Positions 37,244 through 51,156 of a stretch of 64,000 bases of DNA are shown in pieces; position 1 is the stretch's first letter, and the number at the start of each line of letters is the position of its first letter. Source of the DNA: Daphnia carinata (lineage: Eukaryota > Arthropoda > Branchiopoda > Diplostraca > Daphniidae); NCBI RefSeq assembly GCF_022539665.2, contig NC_081331.1:6789534-6853533 (forward strand), written 5' to 3'. The position numbers and the translations under genes are program-made. Under the pieces are notes generated by a model that saw only the letters and a list, made by a program, of their open reading frames with translations, did no database searches and had not been told where the DNA came from.

Positions 37244-40200
37244 TTCCCTTCAGAAAGAGAGAAACCGCCGAAGCCGGCACGCCACAACACCACAAGGACC
37301 CACGACATGTTACGGCGACATCTGATTAGCAATGCCGAGTGATGACAGTCCCTCGGCGCATACTACATCATCATACCTTACAGGCTCGCACGAACAGACG
37401 GTTTTTTTTTTCTTCTTCTTCTCTTTTTCTTTTGGGACATTTTTTTTTTTTCGAGTAGGGACGGATTTCTTTTTTTTTTTTTTTCTTATAAAAACCTTGT
37501 CCCTGATGGGCAGCAAGTTCCTCTACGCAGTGGAGACACGCATCGTGTATAGGTGCGTTGGTATTATCATCGCAGTCGAAGCCACACGTCACGCGACCCT
37601 CTGAGATTTCTGTTTATTATTCTACGATTCACACACAAGAAGTCTTCAACCGCACCCCCATCTGTTGACTTTCCCTCCGCTTCCCCCCTTTTTTTTTTAT
37701 CGTTGATTGTGTCGCCTACACCTTGGCACGAGAAAGAAAAGTTTAGAAAAAGAAAAAAAGGGGAAAGATAATATACCGGGCCGAATGGTTGTATATTTTA
37801 GATTTATGAGCTATACATAATAACAATTTTATTGGGCTTGTTAAGTTTGTTTGGATTTCCTTTTGATTGGAACATTCGATCTGAAAGCGGATTCAACACT
37901 CTGCCGGCTGTGCATTCAGCAAAAGGCGGATGTTGTGTTGCTTTCTGTTTAGTTCTATTGATCAGACCGTGTGTGTATCGCATTGGATTGTCTTGCTGCA
38001 CGGATGCATCGCAACATCCTGATAGAAGTGAAAAAAAAAAAAAAAAAAAATTAAATTGCCTGAATTATTCATGGAGAAGTTGAGGTCAGAGACTGTTGAC
38101 AGGATGACGTCAGCCAACGATATGAGGCATTTTCGTTTCATTTTGTTTCAGTTTTTAACGCTTTACCTATTTTTTTTTGTTGTTAGATTCTAATCCGGCA
38201 ACTTGTATATACGCAGACTTTTGTGGGCATGGCGTTAAACAAAAAAAAAAAAAAAAGAAAAAAGAAAAAAAATTTGATGTACGACACATTTTGTTTTTGT
38301 TATATCTAAAATAGGAAAGAAACAAGAGAGGCCATCCAGCAAACCCGCTCACATATACGGGACAACATATACAAGATCGACAAGCTTTTATGAGCTCTGA
38401 CATGAGGTTTTTCTTCTTATTTCTTTCCTTTTCTTTTGGTGTCCACCTGAAAGAGATGGGCAGAGAGAAGTTTTCTTTCGGAGGGACTTGTGGTGAGGAG
38501 ATTTCAAGGTGGCAACCATGTGTCGATATAACGGGCTGATAACATACACACAGAGAAAGAAAAAGAACCTGCTCCGCACTGCAACAACAACAACATCCAG
38601 AGAAGTTAAGAAAAAAAAAGAAAGAGAAAAGGAATAAAAATAAAAAATAACACCTACAACCAAAAAAAAAAGGAAAAAAAAAAAAAATCCTTGAATAATG
38701 GCGTACAAAGTGCATCCCCACAACCACAAACGGACCCACACACTTGTCCAGCCTTTGCGCTGGCCTCAACCAAGCAACTAACATTCCTCCAAACTGTTTC
38801 TTTTTTCTTTCTTTTTCTCTCTCTCTTTCTCTTTTTTTTTTTGTTTCTTTTTTTATCTTATCAGGCCTTTTCGGATGTAGATAAATATGAAAAAATATAG
38901 AGACACCTATCCGAGGCCTAGATAGGTTTACACTTGTACGGGTTGCGAGAAAAGGTGGAAAACGAAATCCTGAAATCCTATAGGCGACATTTAAAAGCGG
39001 GGAAAGAAGAAGATGGGGGGAAAGACTTTGACGTTGTCATGGCAACCGCGTCTAAAGGTTTTCGGTCTGGGCTGTTGTTGCGTCGATCAGATAAAAAAAA
39101 AGCAAAGGGAAAAACTGCTGCGCTGTCAGGTGATCAAGATGCATCGATTGGAGGCAGCAACGAAGCAAACGAATGGGGAAGACATTCCTCGGAGCGGAGC
39201 GCTCGCTAATTGACATCCATCGAAGAGTCGAGAGAACAGAAAAGAAAGGCAGGAAGAGAGAAAAAAAAAAACGGCGCGCGGATATATTTTATGTAGTCAA
39301 CTCTTATCTTATATAAATATATAAAGGTTTCGGGTTGTTAAGGACTTGTGGTCGTCGGGGTGTGAACTTGACAACCTTGTCAGATCGAACCTTATTTTTC
39401 TAGCCGTTCTATTCCGAAACACACAAGGACTGACTAACAGACCATATACATTTTCAACGAGATAGAAGAGAAAGAAAAACAAAAACGAATAATAAAAACA
39501 AAAACAATAACGAAAAGGTCCAGTAGAAAGGCGTCAACTTGTCTCCCCTTCTCTATAGTCTTTAATGACGGTGACGCCCGTTATTTTCCAGGGCCTTTTT
39601 CTACCTCTCTTTTCTTGATCTCTGTCACCGATAATCACGTCCCTCCGAGTTCAATTTATTGTCATTTACAAAAAGGAAATAGCTTTATTAAGAAGCGAAT
39701 TTGATACGATCCTCCTTTTTTTTCCCCCTTTGTTTTTGTTTGTATTATTCATCTGATAAAAGTGCACAGCCAGAACAACAACCCGTTTGTCGCAAAACGA
39801 TCGTAATGGGCGCTGCATTCGGCGAAATGGAAGACGTTGCGTTTTACACGTACGAATAAATACCGCGTGTCGTGAATTATAAAGACCATTGGTGTTCAGG
39901 TCACTGGAGGCGATTGAACACCGAACAACACGGAACCCAACGCCCTAAATGGTAGGCGATGTTGGTTGCGCGGTTTTTCTCAATAAAAAGAGCCGGTCGC
40001 CCCCCAAAACATATCACATAACGCGTTCAACTCAATCAAACTTATCTCGGCTTTTTTATTTTTTTGGAGGGGGCTCCTTGGAAAATATGGAAAAAATCCG
40101 AAGACTTCTTTATTTTCCTTTTTCCTCATATTCTTTCATTTTTTTAAACCTCCCTGACGGGTGTGCGTGTGTCGACTGAATTTGTTACGTTACCGGGAAT

Positions 40201-40500
40201 CTCCGTCGGTGCCGGATCATATTTCCAAAAAGAATAGACGAAGAAGAACGAAAAAAAAAATACAAAAAAACAACAAAAGGAAGCGGCAAATGAAACCGAT
40301 TCGAAACCGCCGATTTATCAGCAGCCGTTGGCCAGGTCGCCATCGCCCCTCCGCACACGAAAATATAAATTCGAAACCCGCTCCATATAGGCACGCAGGT
40401 CGCCGATAGCGCATTACGTATTCAGTCGATGCATGCGCAGTAATCAACACGTCGTCCTCGGACGGAACGAAAGAAAAAGCGCACGCTCAAAAAAAAAAAA

Positions 40501-43500
40501 AAAAAAGAAAAATTGAGGTCATATTACAAAAGGCTTTCGAAATTTATAGTTTACATCTACGCGCGGTGCTAAAATTTCTCCTTGCGACTCTTTTTTTTTT
40601 TTTTTTTTTTTTTAAGAGTCAGCCGTATTTATTTATTTACGTTTCTTTAATGCATATGCTCACCGTATAGTAAAAACATATAGGTATATAATACCCGCCA
40701 AGCCGGTGCGTGTATTTGTTTTGCGCTGCATGTACGACATCTCTTTATAACAAGGTCTATTCTTTTTCTCGTGGCTTAAACAAAATAAAAAGTGCTTGAT
40801 TAGCCGTACGAGAATTGGAAGATGAACCATGAGACGTAGGATATGAGCGTCGTCACGCTGCCATAATAGCCCGATGTCTATAGTTGTAGACAAGAGACTG
40901 TTGGAGTTGGCAAGAGAGAGTGCCGGTTGAGAACGGAACACACACACAAAAAGAAGACGTTGTTGATTCAACGTTTTGAAATCCCCGCCTCGAACGATGG
41001 CGAAGCGAGTGTATTATTATTTTAGCTCGACCACCAAGGAAGATATACGCTTACCATAAATAATGTTATAGTCAGCTCTCTTCTATACATTTTGTTCTCC
41101 CTTCATTTCTTTTTTTTTTTGTTGTTGTACTTTATTCTATTGCCGTGTTCCGAGCGGCATTGTTCATATTGGTGTTGATTAACATTCTTCTCGGGGCGTC
41201 ACATGTGATTCCCCTCAGTGGTTAATAACAGCAGCAGCTATTTAGCGGCAAACAGGTTCCAACCTGCGCATTTATGGCCTTTCACTTGCTGTTTGTTTTT
41301 CAAGAAGCTTTTTTTTTTTTTTAAATAACATAATAGGTCTATTATATCGCTATTGCAACCCCTATTACCGTTCCCATCTTTACGTCTCGTTGAGGCCGCA
41401 TTTTAAGTCTCTACTAATTTTAGAAGTGGATTTTTTTTTCTTGTTTTCCGCATATAATCCCTCCCTCCGCTTTGATGATGAGGAAAATGCTGACTCTGCA
41501 AAGCCGGCAGTTGATTTCGAATGACGACCGTCGACGTATGTGGAATGCGCGAAGCGAAATGCAGCCGCACAGTTTCCATTAGAAAAGAAAGGAGAAAGAA
41601 AAACGTACATGAAAACATTTCTAATTGGCATCCTTTCACTAGTGCCATCCAGAGGTATTGTGTACGAAAGCGTAGGTACACACAGCTCAACATAGGAAAA
41701 CACAGGTACATATGGAGGCGTCCTTCTAATATCGACAACTGCAAGCCGTACGGGCGTATAAAATACGTAGACGGAACTATAGTATTGGCCTAATTGACCG
41801 TGACGGTGTGTTGTCAGCCGGATTTGCACGCCACCTTGCCCACCGACAGCGGCTCTATTCAAACAGTCGATTCCTCGCCTCGTCTATACTCGCAACTTCT
41901 CTTTCAATGTTTTCCTTTTTTTTTTTTTTGGCTTTTAAAGGATCCGACTTCTATCTGGTATACCGCCTCTGCTGGCGACCGTGTGTGTGTGTCTAATTTC
42001 TTTTTGATTCCCGCAAGCCGAGGGGAAAAAATAGACGACCAGTCACAACATCGATCCCACGACAATTATCAACGCTTCCACATCCAAATATTCCTTTTTT
42101 CAGAGTTTTCCGAAGAGGCAGGGGGGGGGGGGGGTTGCCTTAATGGCGCTACTTACGCGAACTGCTAGGCCTTAAATTGTTGAGTCCCAACACTTTCAGT
42201 TCCGTCCTTTCTTTTTCTTTTTTTTTTTGAAAGAAAATAAATGTCTATTGACTACCGATCCATTCGTTTCCTTCCCTTCGTGGTCCGTTTTTCTATACTT
42301 TATGCTTGCATTGTTGTATTTTATTTTTATTTTTTTACACTTCTTCCTTTCCTCGATGGTCTCCGCTCGGTTGAAGCCTAAAAACTTGTGTACAATCGAT
42401 TCACACGGCGTCGCCGACTTCATTCATCTTGCGCCACCTGTCCTGATGCTGTCATGGAAAACCCAGTGCTGGGGATCACCACTCGAGCTGTGGAACAAGA
42501 GGGGCAAAAATCGCAACCATCCACTTGTCGCGGCCCGAGACACTTACCATTTGTCACACGCTGCTAGAACCCTCTAGTGGGCTCCGTGAATCTCCTCTAT
42601 CTTGACTAGTTGCCTCGCACCGAAGCGGCAAACAAGAAAACAGGCTATGTGTGTGTAAAAAAAATAAATAAATAAATAAAAAAGGGAGAACAAAAAAAAA
42701 AAAAAAAGAAAAAAGAAAAAAGAACGACGAACGACGAACGAGGGATGTGCATTCTTCTTGTGCCTCTTTCACTACTTTGACAAAGTGAAGATACCTCGGT
42801 GGGGAGTCTCCACTCCCATCATAGAGAAAAGAGCAACAGAACCATCGAATCAAAAATACTCTGTCTTTCTTCTTCTTTTGCCCTTTTTTTTTTTTCCTAC
42901 TTCTTCATCTTTCGTATCCTTAACGGGCGCCGGCGCATCAAACCAGCCAGCGAAAAGATGAAGAAACTGTGGGCTAAAGTGTCAACGACGCAGCACACGC
43001 AAACTCGTATGGCGCTTATGTTCCATCGCTTTTAAAATCAGGAGAAGTGCTCTTCGTCGTAATTTAGCATTCAAATACCAACACCATGTTTTCTTTTTTT
43101 CTCTTTTTGCCGTCACAGCTTAATAATTATACATTTATATCAGCTTGATGTATGTCTTCACAAAGACGAAAGAAAAAACGCTCGGCCTTTATTATTAAGC
43201 CATTGTTGATTAACAATTTGGACGTAATGGCCAATTCTGAAATGCTGGTGCAATGATGCGTTCCCGTAATTGCAGTTCGACCGTGTTATGGTGTAATTGT
43301 GTTGGTTTAAAAAAAAAAGAAAAACGATGGGAAGAAATAATGAATGGGCAAACTGTAGACATCAGTTTGTATTATACACACACAACAGTTGATGCGTCGA
43401 GAAAAACACCGAAGAAGCCGGGGCCCGTTTAAGCCGTTAAACAAAAATGTGCTCCCATAAGCAAAGACCCCCATTTACGGGGGCTCACCGTTTTCTAAAT

Positions 43501-46500
43501 GGGTTTTCATACAGGTTATAAGTACACACACACGGACGGTTGGAATGAAAAAGAGCACGAAGACAAGCAGCCATAGCGCTTACATGGCACACAAACATGC
43601 ACTGATGGATCAGTTTCGGTGCGTATCAACTATCAAGTGAAGAAAACACGGTCGTTTCGGACATAGATGGCCAATGTTGTGAAAACATGCAAGTCTTCTT
43701 CTACGTCCACCTCTTTTCTTTTTCTTTTTTTTTTTTTTTTTCGCCTGTCAATTGCGAATGCTAAGGGCAATGTTGGTACGTATCGCTGTATGGTTCTATG
43801 GTGTCCCCCTATCTCTTCCATCGGAATAGAATGGCAAGAAGGGGACATTATGGGAGGTCTGCAAAGATATGCCAACTATACAGTATCCCTTTTTTTTTTA
43901 TTTATATATATGTGTATGAATATATTGTCTGTTTTTGCTATCCGTGTGAAATGCTTTGGAGAAAGAAGAGTTTCACCTTATAATAAGAGAAGGCTTTTCG
44001 CTCCTGTGAGGTCTTGTAATAATATGTGCTTTGGAATTTAAACAGACAAACGAGGGGGGTAAGGAAAGAAGAAGGAGGGATAGAAGATGAGAAGCTCCGG
44101 AACAATTAGCTATGGATAACACCTCTTTTATCCTGGATCAACGCGTCCCCATTTGAAAAAAAAAAGAAGAAATCCCTTCTTTGGAGCCACTAGCGCACAG
44201 GTGTTGTGTGTGAGTGCGTATTCGCATTGTTGTTGATCTCTGACAATCTACCGAGTCAACAACATCTTCCGTTGTGTTTATCGTCTTGTCAGGGTCAGCC
44301 ATTAAAAGAAATACGCTTAACTTTTCGCAGTAGAATTAACTTTTAAAATTGGTTTAATGCGGGGACATAAACACAACGATGGCTGAGTCCTGTATCTGGC
44401 ACGTTGCTTCAAGGAGATTTCTATTGACCATTGTAATTCTTCTATTTTTTTTTCTCACTTTCATCGAGATCGTGCCAGATGCAAAGTGTGTGGTCCCTTG
44501 TCGTGCACGAAAAAGAACAAAAAAAAAAAAGGTGTGTGATCGGATTGCCGATTGAACCGTGTTAACATATGCATACACACACACACACACATACAAACAC
44601 GCTCATGGTTTATACAGGCTGGTCCTATTTTTATTTTTATTTTATTTTTTACCTTCGTTCGTTTCAGGTGGGAAAACAAGAAAAACATTGAAATGTCGTC
44701 GGGCTGCGAGTGTTTATCCATCATTGATAACCGCTCGCGCTAGATATGAAGGTATTTGTCCGCGTCTTTTGTATCGAAGACGTAAATCTCTGGTGAACCA
44801 TCGAGTGATATTTTTCTTCCAGTTTTCTCACTTGTGGAATTTCTGCGTGTTTTCTATTCACGTAAAAAAAAAAAAAAAAGAACGCACGTGTGAAGCCGTC
44901 GGGTTCCACTTCTGTTCGGAGTTGCTCGCTCTTATACCTCGAAGACTGATTCCAAATGCTTTCATAACTTGTTCTAATTATCTGTTGAATTTAATAGATT
45001 TAATCCTACTACAAACAAAGAGAGACAATGTACGAGTTGTAAATTTAAACAAAATTATTGAATCAAACATCTGTTAAGATGAAAAAAACAAAAACAAAAC
45101 AAGTCAACGGGTAGAATGTTTTTAGTAGAATGTCGAAAATTTCTTACCGTGGGTGGCTTTTTGTGATACGAACTGATAATTTTCAAACTGGTAATAACGA
45201 AAAATAACACACCTGCGTCAGAAAGCAACGCTTCATAAATAATGGATTCTTACAGATATATTGACTTTGACATTGGCTATTCGTGACCAACAGTGAAAAA
45301 CCCCGTACTTATTTATTTTTTCTTTAGGAGGGGGTATCTCACTGCGGCATTTGCGGTTATTTAACCGATTTCAAGTGACCAAGTTTCGTACGGTGTTCTC
45401 GAGATTCTAAACAAGTTTTATCTGGAATCTTTTTAACGGCGTCCAAGTCATCCAAATAATCAGATAAAAAAATATACGAGAACCGCTTTGTTGACAAAGT
45501 TGTTGAATTGCCTATAGGATACGGTGATTTTTGGGGGAGCCTGACCGATGAGGGTAGAACACACACACCTAAAAAAAAAAAATTACAGCTGACAGTTCCT
45601 TAGCCATCCGAGGTTATTCCTGTCCGCATCGTTTTCCCTTTTTTTTTTTAGACTTTTATTTTTTTTTATGGGACCTTGTGTAAATAAACCAACAAAAGTC
45701 TGCGGGGTTCTAAACTTCCCCGAGAAAAAAAAAAGCAGAAATAGACTAAGAGAAACAATGACTAATTGATTGCTAATAAATCGCCACGAGGTCTTACATT
45801 TTATTTCATTTTGACCTGAAAGGCAATGAAAAATAAAAAAAAAAAACGATTGGCAGAATAATGAGCTGTCACCACCATGGTTGAGAAAGAGACACTGGGA
45901 ACAGAAACAAAGGTGAGTGAAAATAAGGAAATAAATAGAAGAAAAAGAAAAGGAAAAAGAAAGCGATTGTGTAGTCGAAATGGGAGAGTGCACGACCATT
46001 TAACTTGTCTTTTCTGTCCAGTCATTATAGACAAAGGAGAGAACCTGCGGAGCTCGTAAATCACCATCGGTGTGTCTCTCTGAGAAGAGCGGACGACGAC
46101 ATCGAAGAGAATGAAACAAGAAATACAACAAACATCATCCATGCTGAGAGAAAAAGACGCAGCAGAAAACAAAAAAAAAGAAAGAAACGGGAACTATTGT
46201 CAGCGTGATGATAGGAACTCGTGTCGCGTGAGTCCCACAACTCTGCATGTCACGCACGAGCTCATCCATGTCTCTTTGAAAAATATCTCGCGTGATATTT
46301 GATTTGTTGCTTGTCGTTTTTGATTTTTGTGTCTCCCTTGCTGTCGATTATTTAACATGGCCGCTCATCAATCCGCTGCTTGTCTCGCGGGCGCATCTTT
46401 TTTCCGACGTAACTCATCAACTATTGGCATTTCTAAAAAAAAAACAAAAAAAACAAACAAAACAAACAAACTAGTATTTATACTGGTGGGCCTCATAAGC

Positions 46501-47084
46501 CAAGTTTGAACTAGCGGTGCCAAGCAGTTAGAGGAGTTGTCTTCAGTGAAAGACTGCCGTGAGAAAATCCAACGTCACCTGATCCCAAACTCTCGTGGCA
46601 TCGCAAACGCAGGGGGCAAAAGCTGGCCGAGAAAGAAAAAAAAAAGGTGAAAAAATCAAAAAGATAACATCGTACCATCTTTGTGAAGAGAAACTAAAGA
46701 AAAGAAAAGATGGAGAATGTAGGCCTGTAGGTCTAGCGTCTAATGCGCGTCGCGCAACAAGCGGAGGGACATTGTGTGTCATCCATTCAACACCTGATAT
46801 TTCTCCGCGGATTCTTCTTCTTTTCATATCCATCCTAGATTGAATAATAGCGACGGAGCATTGTGAAACGAAGAGGTTCGTACCTCTTCCTTTTCTTCTA
46901 GATACCCAACTGCTGGTGAAGTTTCAACGTGTGATGCAATGTACCGTGCATTATACAGATTGAGAACGCAGTTCTGAAAATTTATTGATCTCTTTTGTCG
47001 TTTCTCTTCTTTCTTTCGTTTTCCTAGGTCATCTCGCCTCTTCCGTCTTCTTCCCCATTTTTGTTTTGCTCTTTTGATTTGGCT

Positions 47085-47119
<35 letters not shown>

Positions 47120-48030
47120 AAATTTTGGAAGGAGAAAAAGACTGCGTGGTGCCCTCCTGGTGTTGGGTGATGACAGCCCATTCATTCGTTTTCGCGTCCT
47201 CAGGTCGAGCTGATCATCAAACTCCTTTCTCCTTCTTCAGTACACACACACACACACCATATCTCTCGTTCTTTTTCTTCTGTCTGTCTCTCACAGAGAA
47301 ACGCTCTCTTTTTTTGTAATAGCCAACTTGTTCGGTCGCATGGGAAAAAAAGAACGACACTATGAACACATCCTTTTTGACCCCAGTGAATGTGTATCTA
47401 TGCAGAGAAAGCTCTCCATCATCAGTTTGCTTCCTCGTAAGTTCTTCAAAAGAAATCAAAAGAGGGCGAGACGAAGGAGCGATTTCTTTTCGTTTTACCA
47501 TACACTTTTCTTATCCTAAAGTCGATTAAAAAAATAGGAAAAAGGGAAAATCACGATGTAGGATATCTCGGGAGATTCTATTTCCCCCTCACTTGTAAAG
47601 GAGATGGTCAGCTTCAGTGCTCTGCGCCCTCTTTACTAGACGATTCTTTTGCGAGGATGACATGTGTATGCGTAATAGCACCCCACTTTTATTAGAGACG
47701 TGCAGCCCCTCCACGAGACAAACGGCTATCATTTTAAAGTTCGAGCTATACAAATGGTAAAACACTATTTTCTACTAGATACATCAAGAACTTTGGGTGC
47801 AGAGGGTCCTACCCCGAATAAAAAAGGGGAGGAAATTGAGGGGATGAAAACATCAACAAGCAAGCGCTACGAGATCGGCTAAACATCTAACCAAAATTGG
47901 AAAATTGAACACACAGGCACCACAAAAAAAAAAAAAAAAAACAACTTTGTAGGCCATAGGGAAAGAAAAGTGTTCATCCCCCCTTTCCCTCCTGCTGATG
48001 TGTTTAATAATTCATTTGCGGGTTGCGAGA
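40501..48030. other. Shared upstream region, middle
   Basis: No supported gene. Alternates T/A-runs and microsatellites (GT at 47089-47119) with moderately complex DNA at 43030-43310 and 44890-45300. Open frames here are short, rich in Phe/Lys/Ser from homopolymers, and show no domain. Confidence 0.55.
47089..47119 (+). repeat. (TG)n microsatellite
   Basis: About 15 uninterrupted TG units. Confidence 0.92.
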
Positions 48031-48039
48031 GAAAGGGTG

Positions 48040-50280
48040 AGATAGGCATAGGCCTAGCCATAGAAACAGAGTCATTACATGGGAAATGCCTGACATATTT
48101 CTAGACAAATTTCCCATTTTCCAAAACGAAAAATCCACAAGAAATTGTTATTCTCTTCTCAAACAAAAAAATAATCACAGCCAATAGAGACAAATGCTTA
48201 CGTTTACTCAGAGTAGCCCGTAATTATTATTCAGCATTTCAATTTACTCAATTAAAAAAGAGCGATTTAGATTGGCGCTATCTGTGCAGCGAACAGACCA
48301 AGGCAATACTCGGAGAGCCGCATACAAGTTTTTAATGGGTGTTGTAGCTTTGCAACTCGCGGGATGTAGTCATGTACTAAAAGTTTGATGACGACCATCT
48401 CTTAGACGCCCTTATAATAGCTGAATTGCTGATTATGCTAGAATGTAATAGCCGCTGGGTATGTATATATAAAATGATTCCTGTTGTCTAAGCGAATAAA
48501 ATTGGTGATAAGGGGAACACGTATTACAGCAGAAGTTTGTTTTGTGCCACACACGGCGAATCTTGTCGCTCGTAATATAATCAAGAACGAAAACAATTTT
48601 TTTTAACCGAAAAACTAAGCTGCTTTCGTAGCCTAACAGAAAACGAATAACATAGCAGACAACTATAACGAAGAGAAAACAAGCACATCACAGTGTTTGT
48701 TTTTTTTTAGTATTATTTTTTATGTATAGTTTCGTATAAAATGGGCGGGCGGCAACTTCCAGCTTTCCAAAATTGATGGCCTTACCACGTCTATTATAGG
48801 CTATATTATATAAATACGACGTGCGGAACCGTTCGAGCGTCTCATTACAGCCATAAATCGTGGTGCCCTCATCTTCACGACTTGCAGCTCTTGAAAATCT
48901 TTTAATTGACTTAATTGACCGACGCTGTTGGTGGTATCTATACGTTCAGTCTATTTTGCTTTTGTTTGTTTTTTGTTCTTTATTCATTTTTTTGTTTTTA
49001 AGACAAATTCAGGATAAAACAGCCATCAACCCGTTCTTCCCCCCCCCCCCACACTACTATGATGCGCTTTTTAAAACCCCGAACTGTTGCTGTAGGAGTG
49101 CGTGAGCGTTGATTAAGAAACAAGCCAAATAATGAGAACGAAACGCTCAACTGCTGTGTCCAAATAACTACGAAGGCTCAACTAAATTCCATTCTTTGAA
49201 AAATGAATTTAATTCTAAATGAAATTTAACTAGTTGAAAAAACCGCAGGGTGCTTGAAAGTGGAATACCATAATGCTAAGCAGTTGCTAATATATTCGAT
49301 TTTATTCTATTCTTCTCGCGCCTATTTACTTTGGCCCCTTCGAGTCGAAAAAAAAAATATTGTAAACTGTGAACGGTTTTCAAGATGAATGAGAAAATCA
49401 GCAAACAGTTCCCTTTTTGTTGTGGTGCGCTTTTTTCAACGACACCATTGACTGGTCTTCTATGTGGAACATTTTAAAAGCTGGAGCACGATGAATGGGA
49501 AAACTATTGAATTCAAGTTTTTCCTTTCTTCTTTTTATCCCTTGTCGAGGATATGGCACTCACTCTGACTGGCTATATGGCGAGTCGCCATCCTCCAAGT
49601 CTTGGCAAAAGGATGTCTGCTGCTGCTGTTGATGTTGCTCTTCATAGTGGGGTTGCCATCAGAGCGCGGTGTCATCGGTCATGGGCGATCAAAAGAGGCA
49701 GTTGACGGCCGCATTGACATCCAAACGTCAACCGTTTATATACACAAATAGACGTACAGAATGAGCATCTTTCTCCATGCGGGTGTGGGGCCCTCCCAAT
49801 AACATGCCACACACGTTTATATACAACACACACACGCGCTAGACGCCGTCAGTTGACAAGAAATCAGCTGGCAGTTTTTCAGTTTCTTTTCTCGACATTG
49901 AAAAAAAAAAAAAAACAACCCTCCCCATATATACGAATATATTTATTTTTTTCCAAGTTGCGCAGAAAATAGTTGCTTGTTGTATATATTTCATTCGAGA
50001 CCTCCTATAGTTCCGCGATGGTAGCAAACGCCGAGCACTGGGAAGGCGTCAAGGAGACATTCAAATGTCAACGCGCGCCATCTGTTTGCAGCAGTGGAAT
50101 GTCTTCCAGCTCAACGACGTATACAAATGAGGCACACGAACAGAATGGACAAAAAGAAAAAAAAAAAAAAAAAGAGAAGAAGTCTTTGTGTGTAGACATC
50201 AACAGAGATGAAGTATGTATTTTCGTGCGCTTATATGTATATGGTCGTGCGTGTGTGGGGTTCCGTACTAAGCGAAGCGA
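48040..50280. other. Shared upstream region, TBX-B side; complex DNA
   Basis: The stretch 48040-49500 is one of the least repetitive parts of the window, with several AT-rich homeodomain-type cores (TAATTATT near 48220, CAATTA near 48249) and a TATA/initiator-like pair at 48809-48850. It is the best location candidate for distal TBX-B enhancers. No gene seen; this is composition-based inference. Confidence 0.35.
48809..48850 (+). promoter_or_regulatory. Possible TATA/initiator pair upstream of TBX-B
   Basis: TATAAATA (48809-48816) followed by CTCATTACAG, an initiator-like sequence with its A at 48844, 35 nt from the first T. It lies 2.1 kb before the TBX-B ATG in a homopolymer-poor stretch. 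It could drive an upstream noncoding exon or a separate transcript, or be chance. Confidence 0.2.
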
Positions 50281-50936
50281 ACGATGGCGGGGGCCGATGC
50301 GATAATGCGTCGAGCGTCATCGTTCAGCATCAGCCGGCGCGACGCGGGTCCGCGCGTCGCTGGGGCATCGACCTATCACATCATCACCCCGTCGTGTCGG
50401 GCTGCCGATTGGTCGCCGGCCAAACCCCTCCCATACGAGTTCCGTGCCCACCTACCGTCCGTCACCTTCTACCACCGTTTTTTATTTTTATTTTCTTTTA
50501 CCTCCCCTATGCTCTTCCTCTTCTACAGCCCCGCCCATCCTCTCCCTCCTTTCCTCCCTTTTCCCCATTCTCTCCGTGCGAACCTACCTATTTTCAAAGG
50601 CTCCCGGACTGGTCCCGCGGACGGCCCAAGCTCAGCAGTCTCGGCTGCCGCAGTAGCCGCACCAGTTCTGCACATCGTTCAATCCCGCTCCCGGTTGCTT
50701 CGTTCTCCTACTCTCCGGTTTTTAATTGTTTTGTTTTTTCCTTTGATCCCCCTTTCAACCAGAGTTGTGTCGCTATTTCCGGAAAAAAATTTGGAAATCT
50801 TCCTTAGAATATTTGCATAAATTGCTGACAGGTTTGACGATTAATTCAGCCGTCATCGAGTGTTAACCCATCCGTTATTGCGTGTGAGATCTCGTTCAGC
50901 CACGAGGCAAACCTTCGTTATTCAAAGCGCAACGAC
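50281..50936 (+). promoter_or_regulatory. TBX-B promoter-proximal region and probable 5'UTR
   Basis: GC-rich at 50281-50460, with an inverted CCAAT (ATTGG near 50408) and a GCGACGCG/CGCGTCGC inverted repeat at 50339-50360; C/T-rich to about 50600. Close to the ATG, CATAAATT (50816-50823) lies about 31 nt before an initiator-like TTCAGCC with the A at 50848, which would give an 89-nt 5'UTR. Long open frames here are probably by-products of base composition. Exact start unknown. Confidence 0.35.
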
Positions 50937-51156
50937 ATGTTGCCAGTGAGCGCCAACGATGACGTTGGCGGCAGTGCTATTCAGCAACAGCAACAACAGT
51001 TCATGAACGGACAACATTCGAGGTCAAAGGGCAATTTCTCCATCGCCGCCATTATGGGCCATCACCTGGCTCACGAATCGCGGCCGTTCGCCATGGAAAA
51101 GCTTTCCCCACCGCCACCGCGAAGCATCCGCCGATCGTCTGTTGATCCATCGCCAG
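50937..51156 (+). CDS. H15/mid: TBX-B exon 1 (start codon, poly-Gln, eh1 motif)
   Basis: Starts MLPVSAN, compare MLPAGT in TBX-A, which supports this ATG. A six-Gln run is followed by KGNFSIAAIMGHH, the eh1 Groucho-binding motif. After it come a Pro run and SIRRSSVDPSP. The donor is CAG|GTAAAG, phase 1, as in TBX-A exon 1. Reading through the donor meets TGA within a few codons, so splicing here is required. Confidence 0.87.

Larger units (their letters stand above)
32661..40500. other. Shared upstream region, TBX-A side
   Basis: No supported gene. Contains a nested inverted repeat at 33006-33059, a 20-bp near-palindrome at 33957-33976, TTC repeat at 37211-37243 and long A-runs at 36395-36426 and 36951-36981. 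Complex stretches at 34050-34380, 36530-36740 and 37800-38010 could hold regulatory sites for either divergent gene. Confidence 0.55.

Noticed and set aside
38167-38784. 205-codon minus-strand open frame
   Set aside because: Long poly-Phe and Phe/Leu runs are translated homopolymers; no domain.
50208-50820. Two overlapping open frames of about 180-200 codons before TBX-B
   Set aside because: They arise from GC-rich promoter and C/T-rich sequence; no domain, and they are not in frame with a splice into TBX-B.
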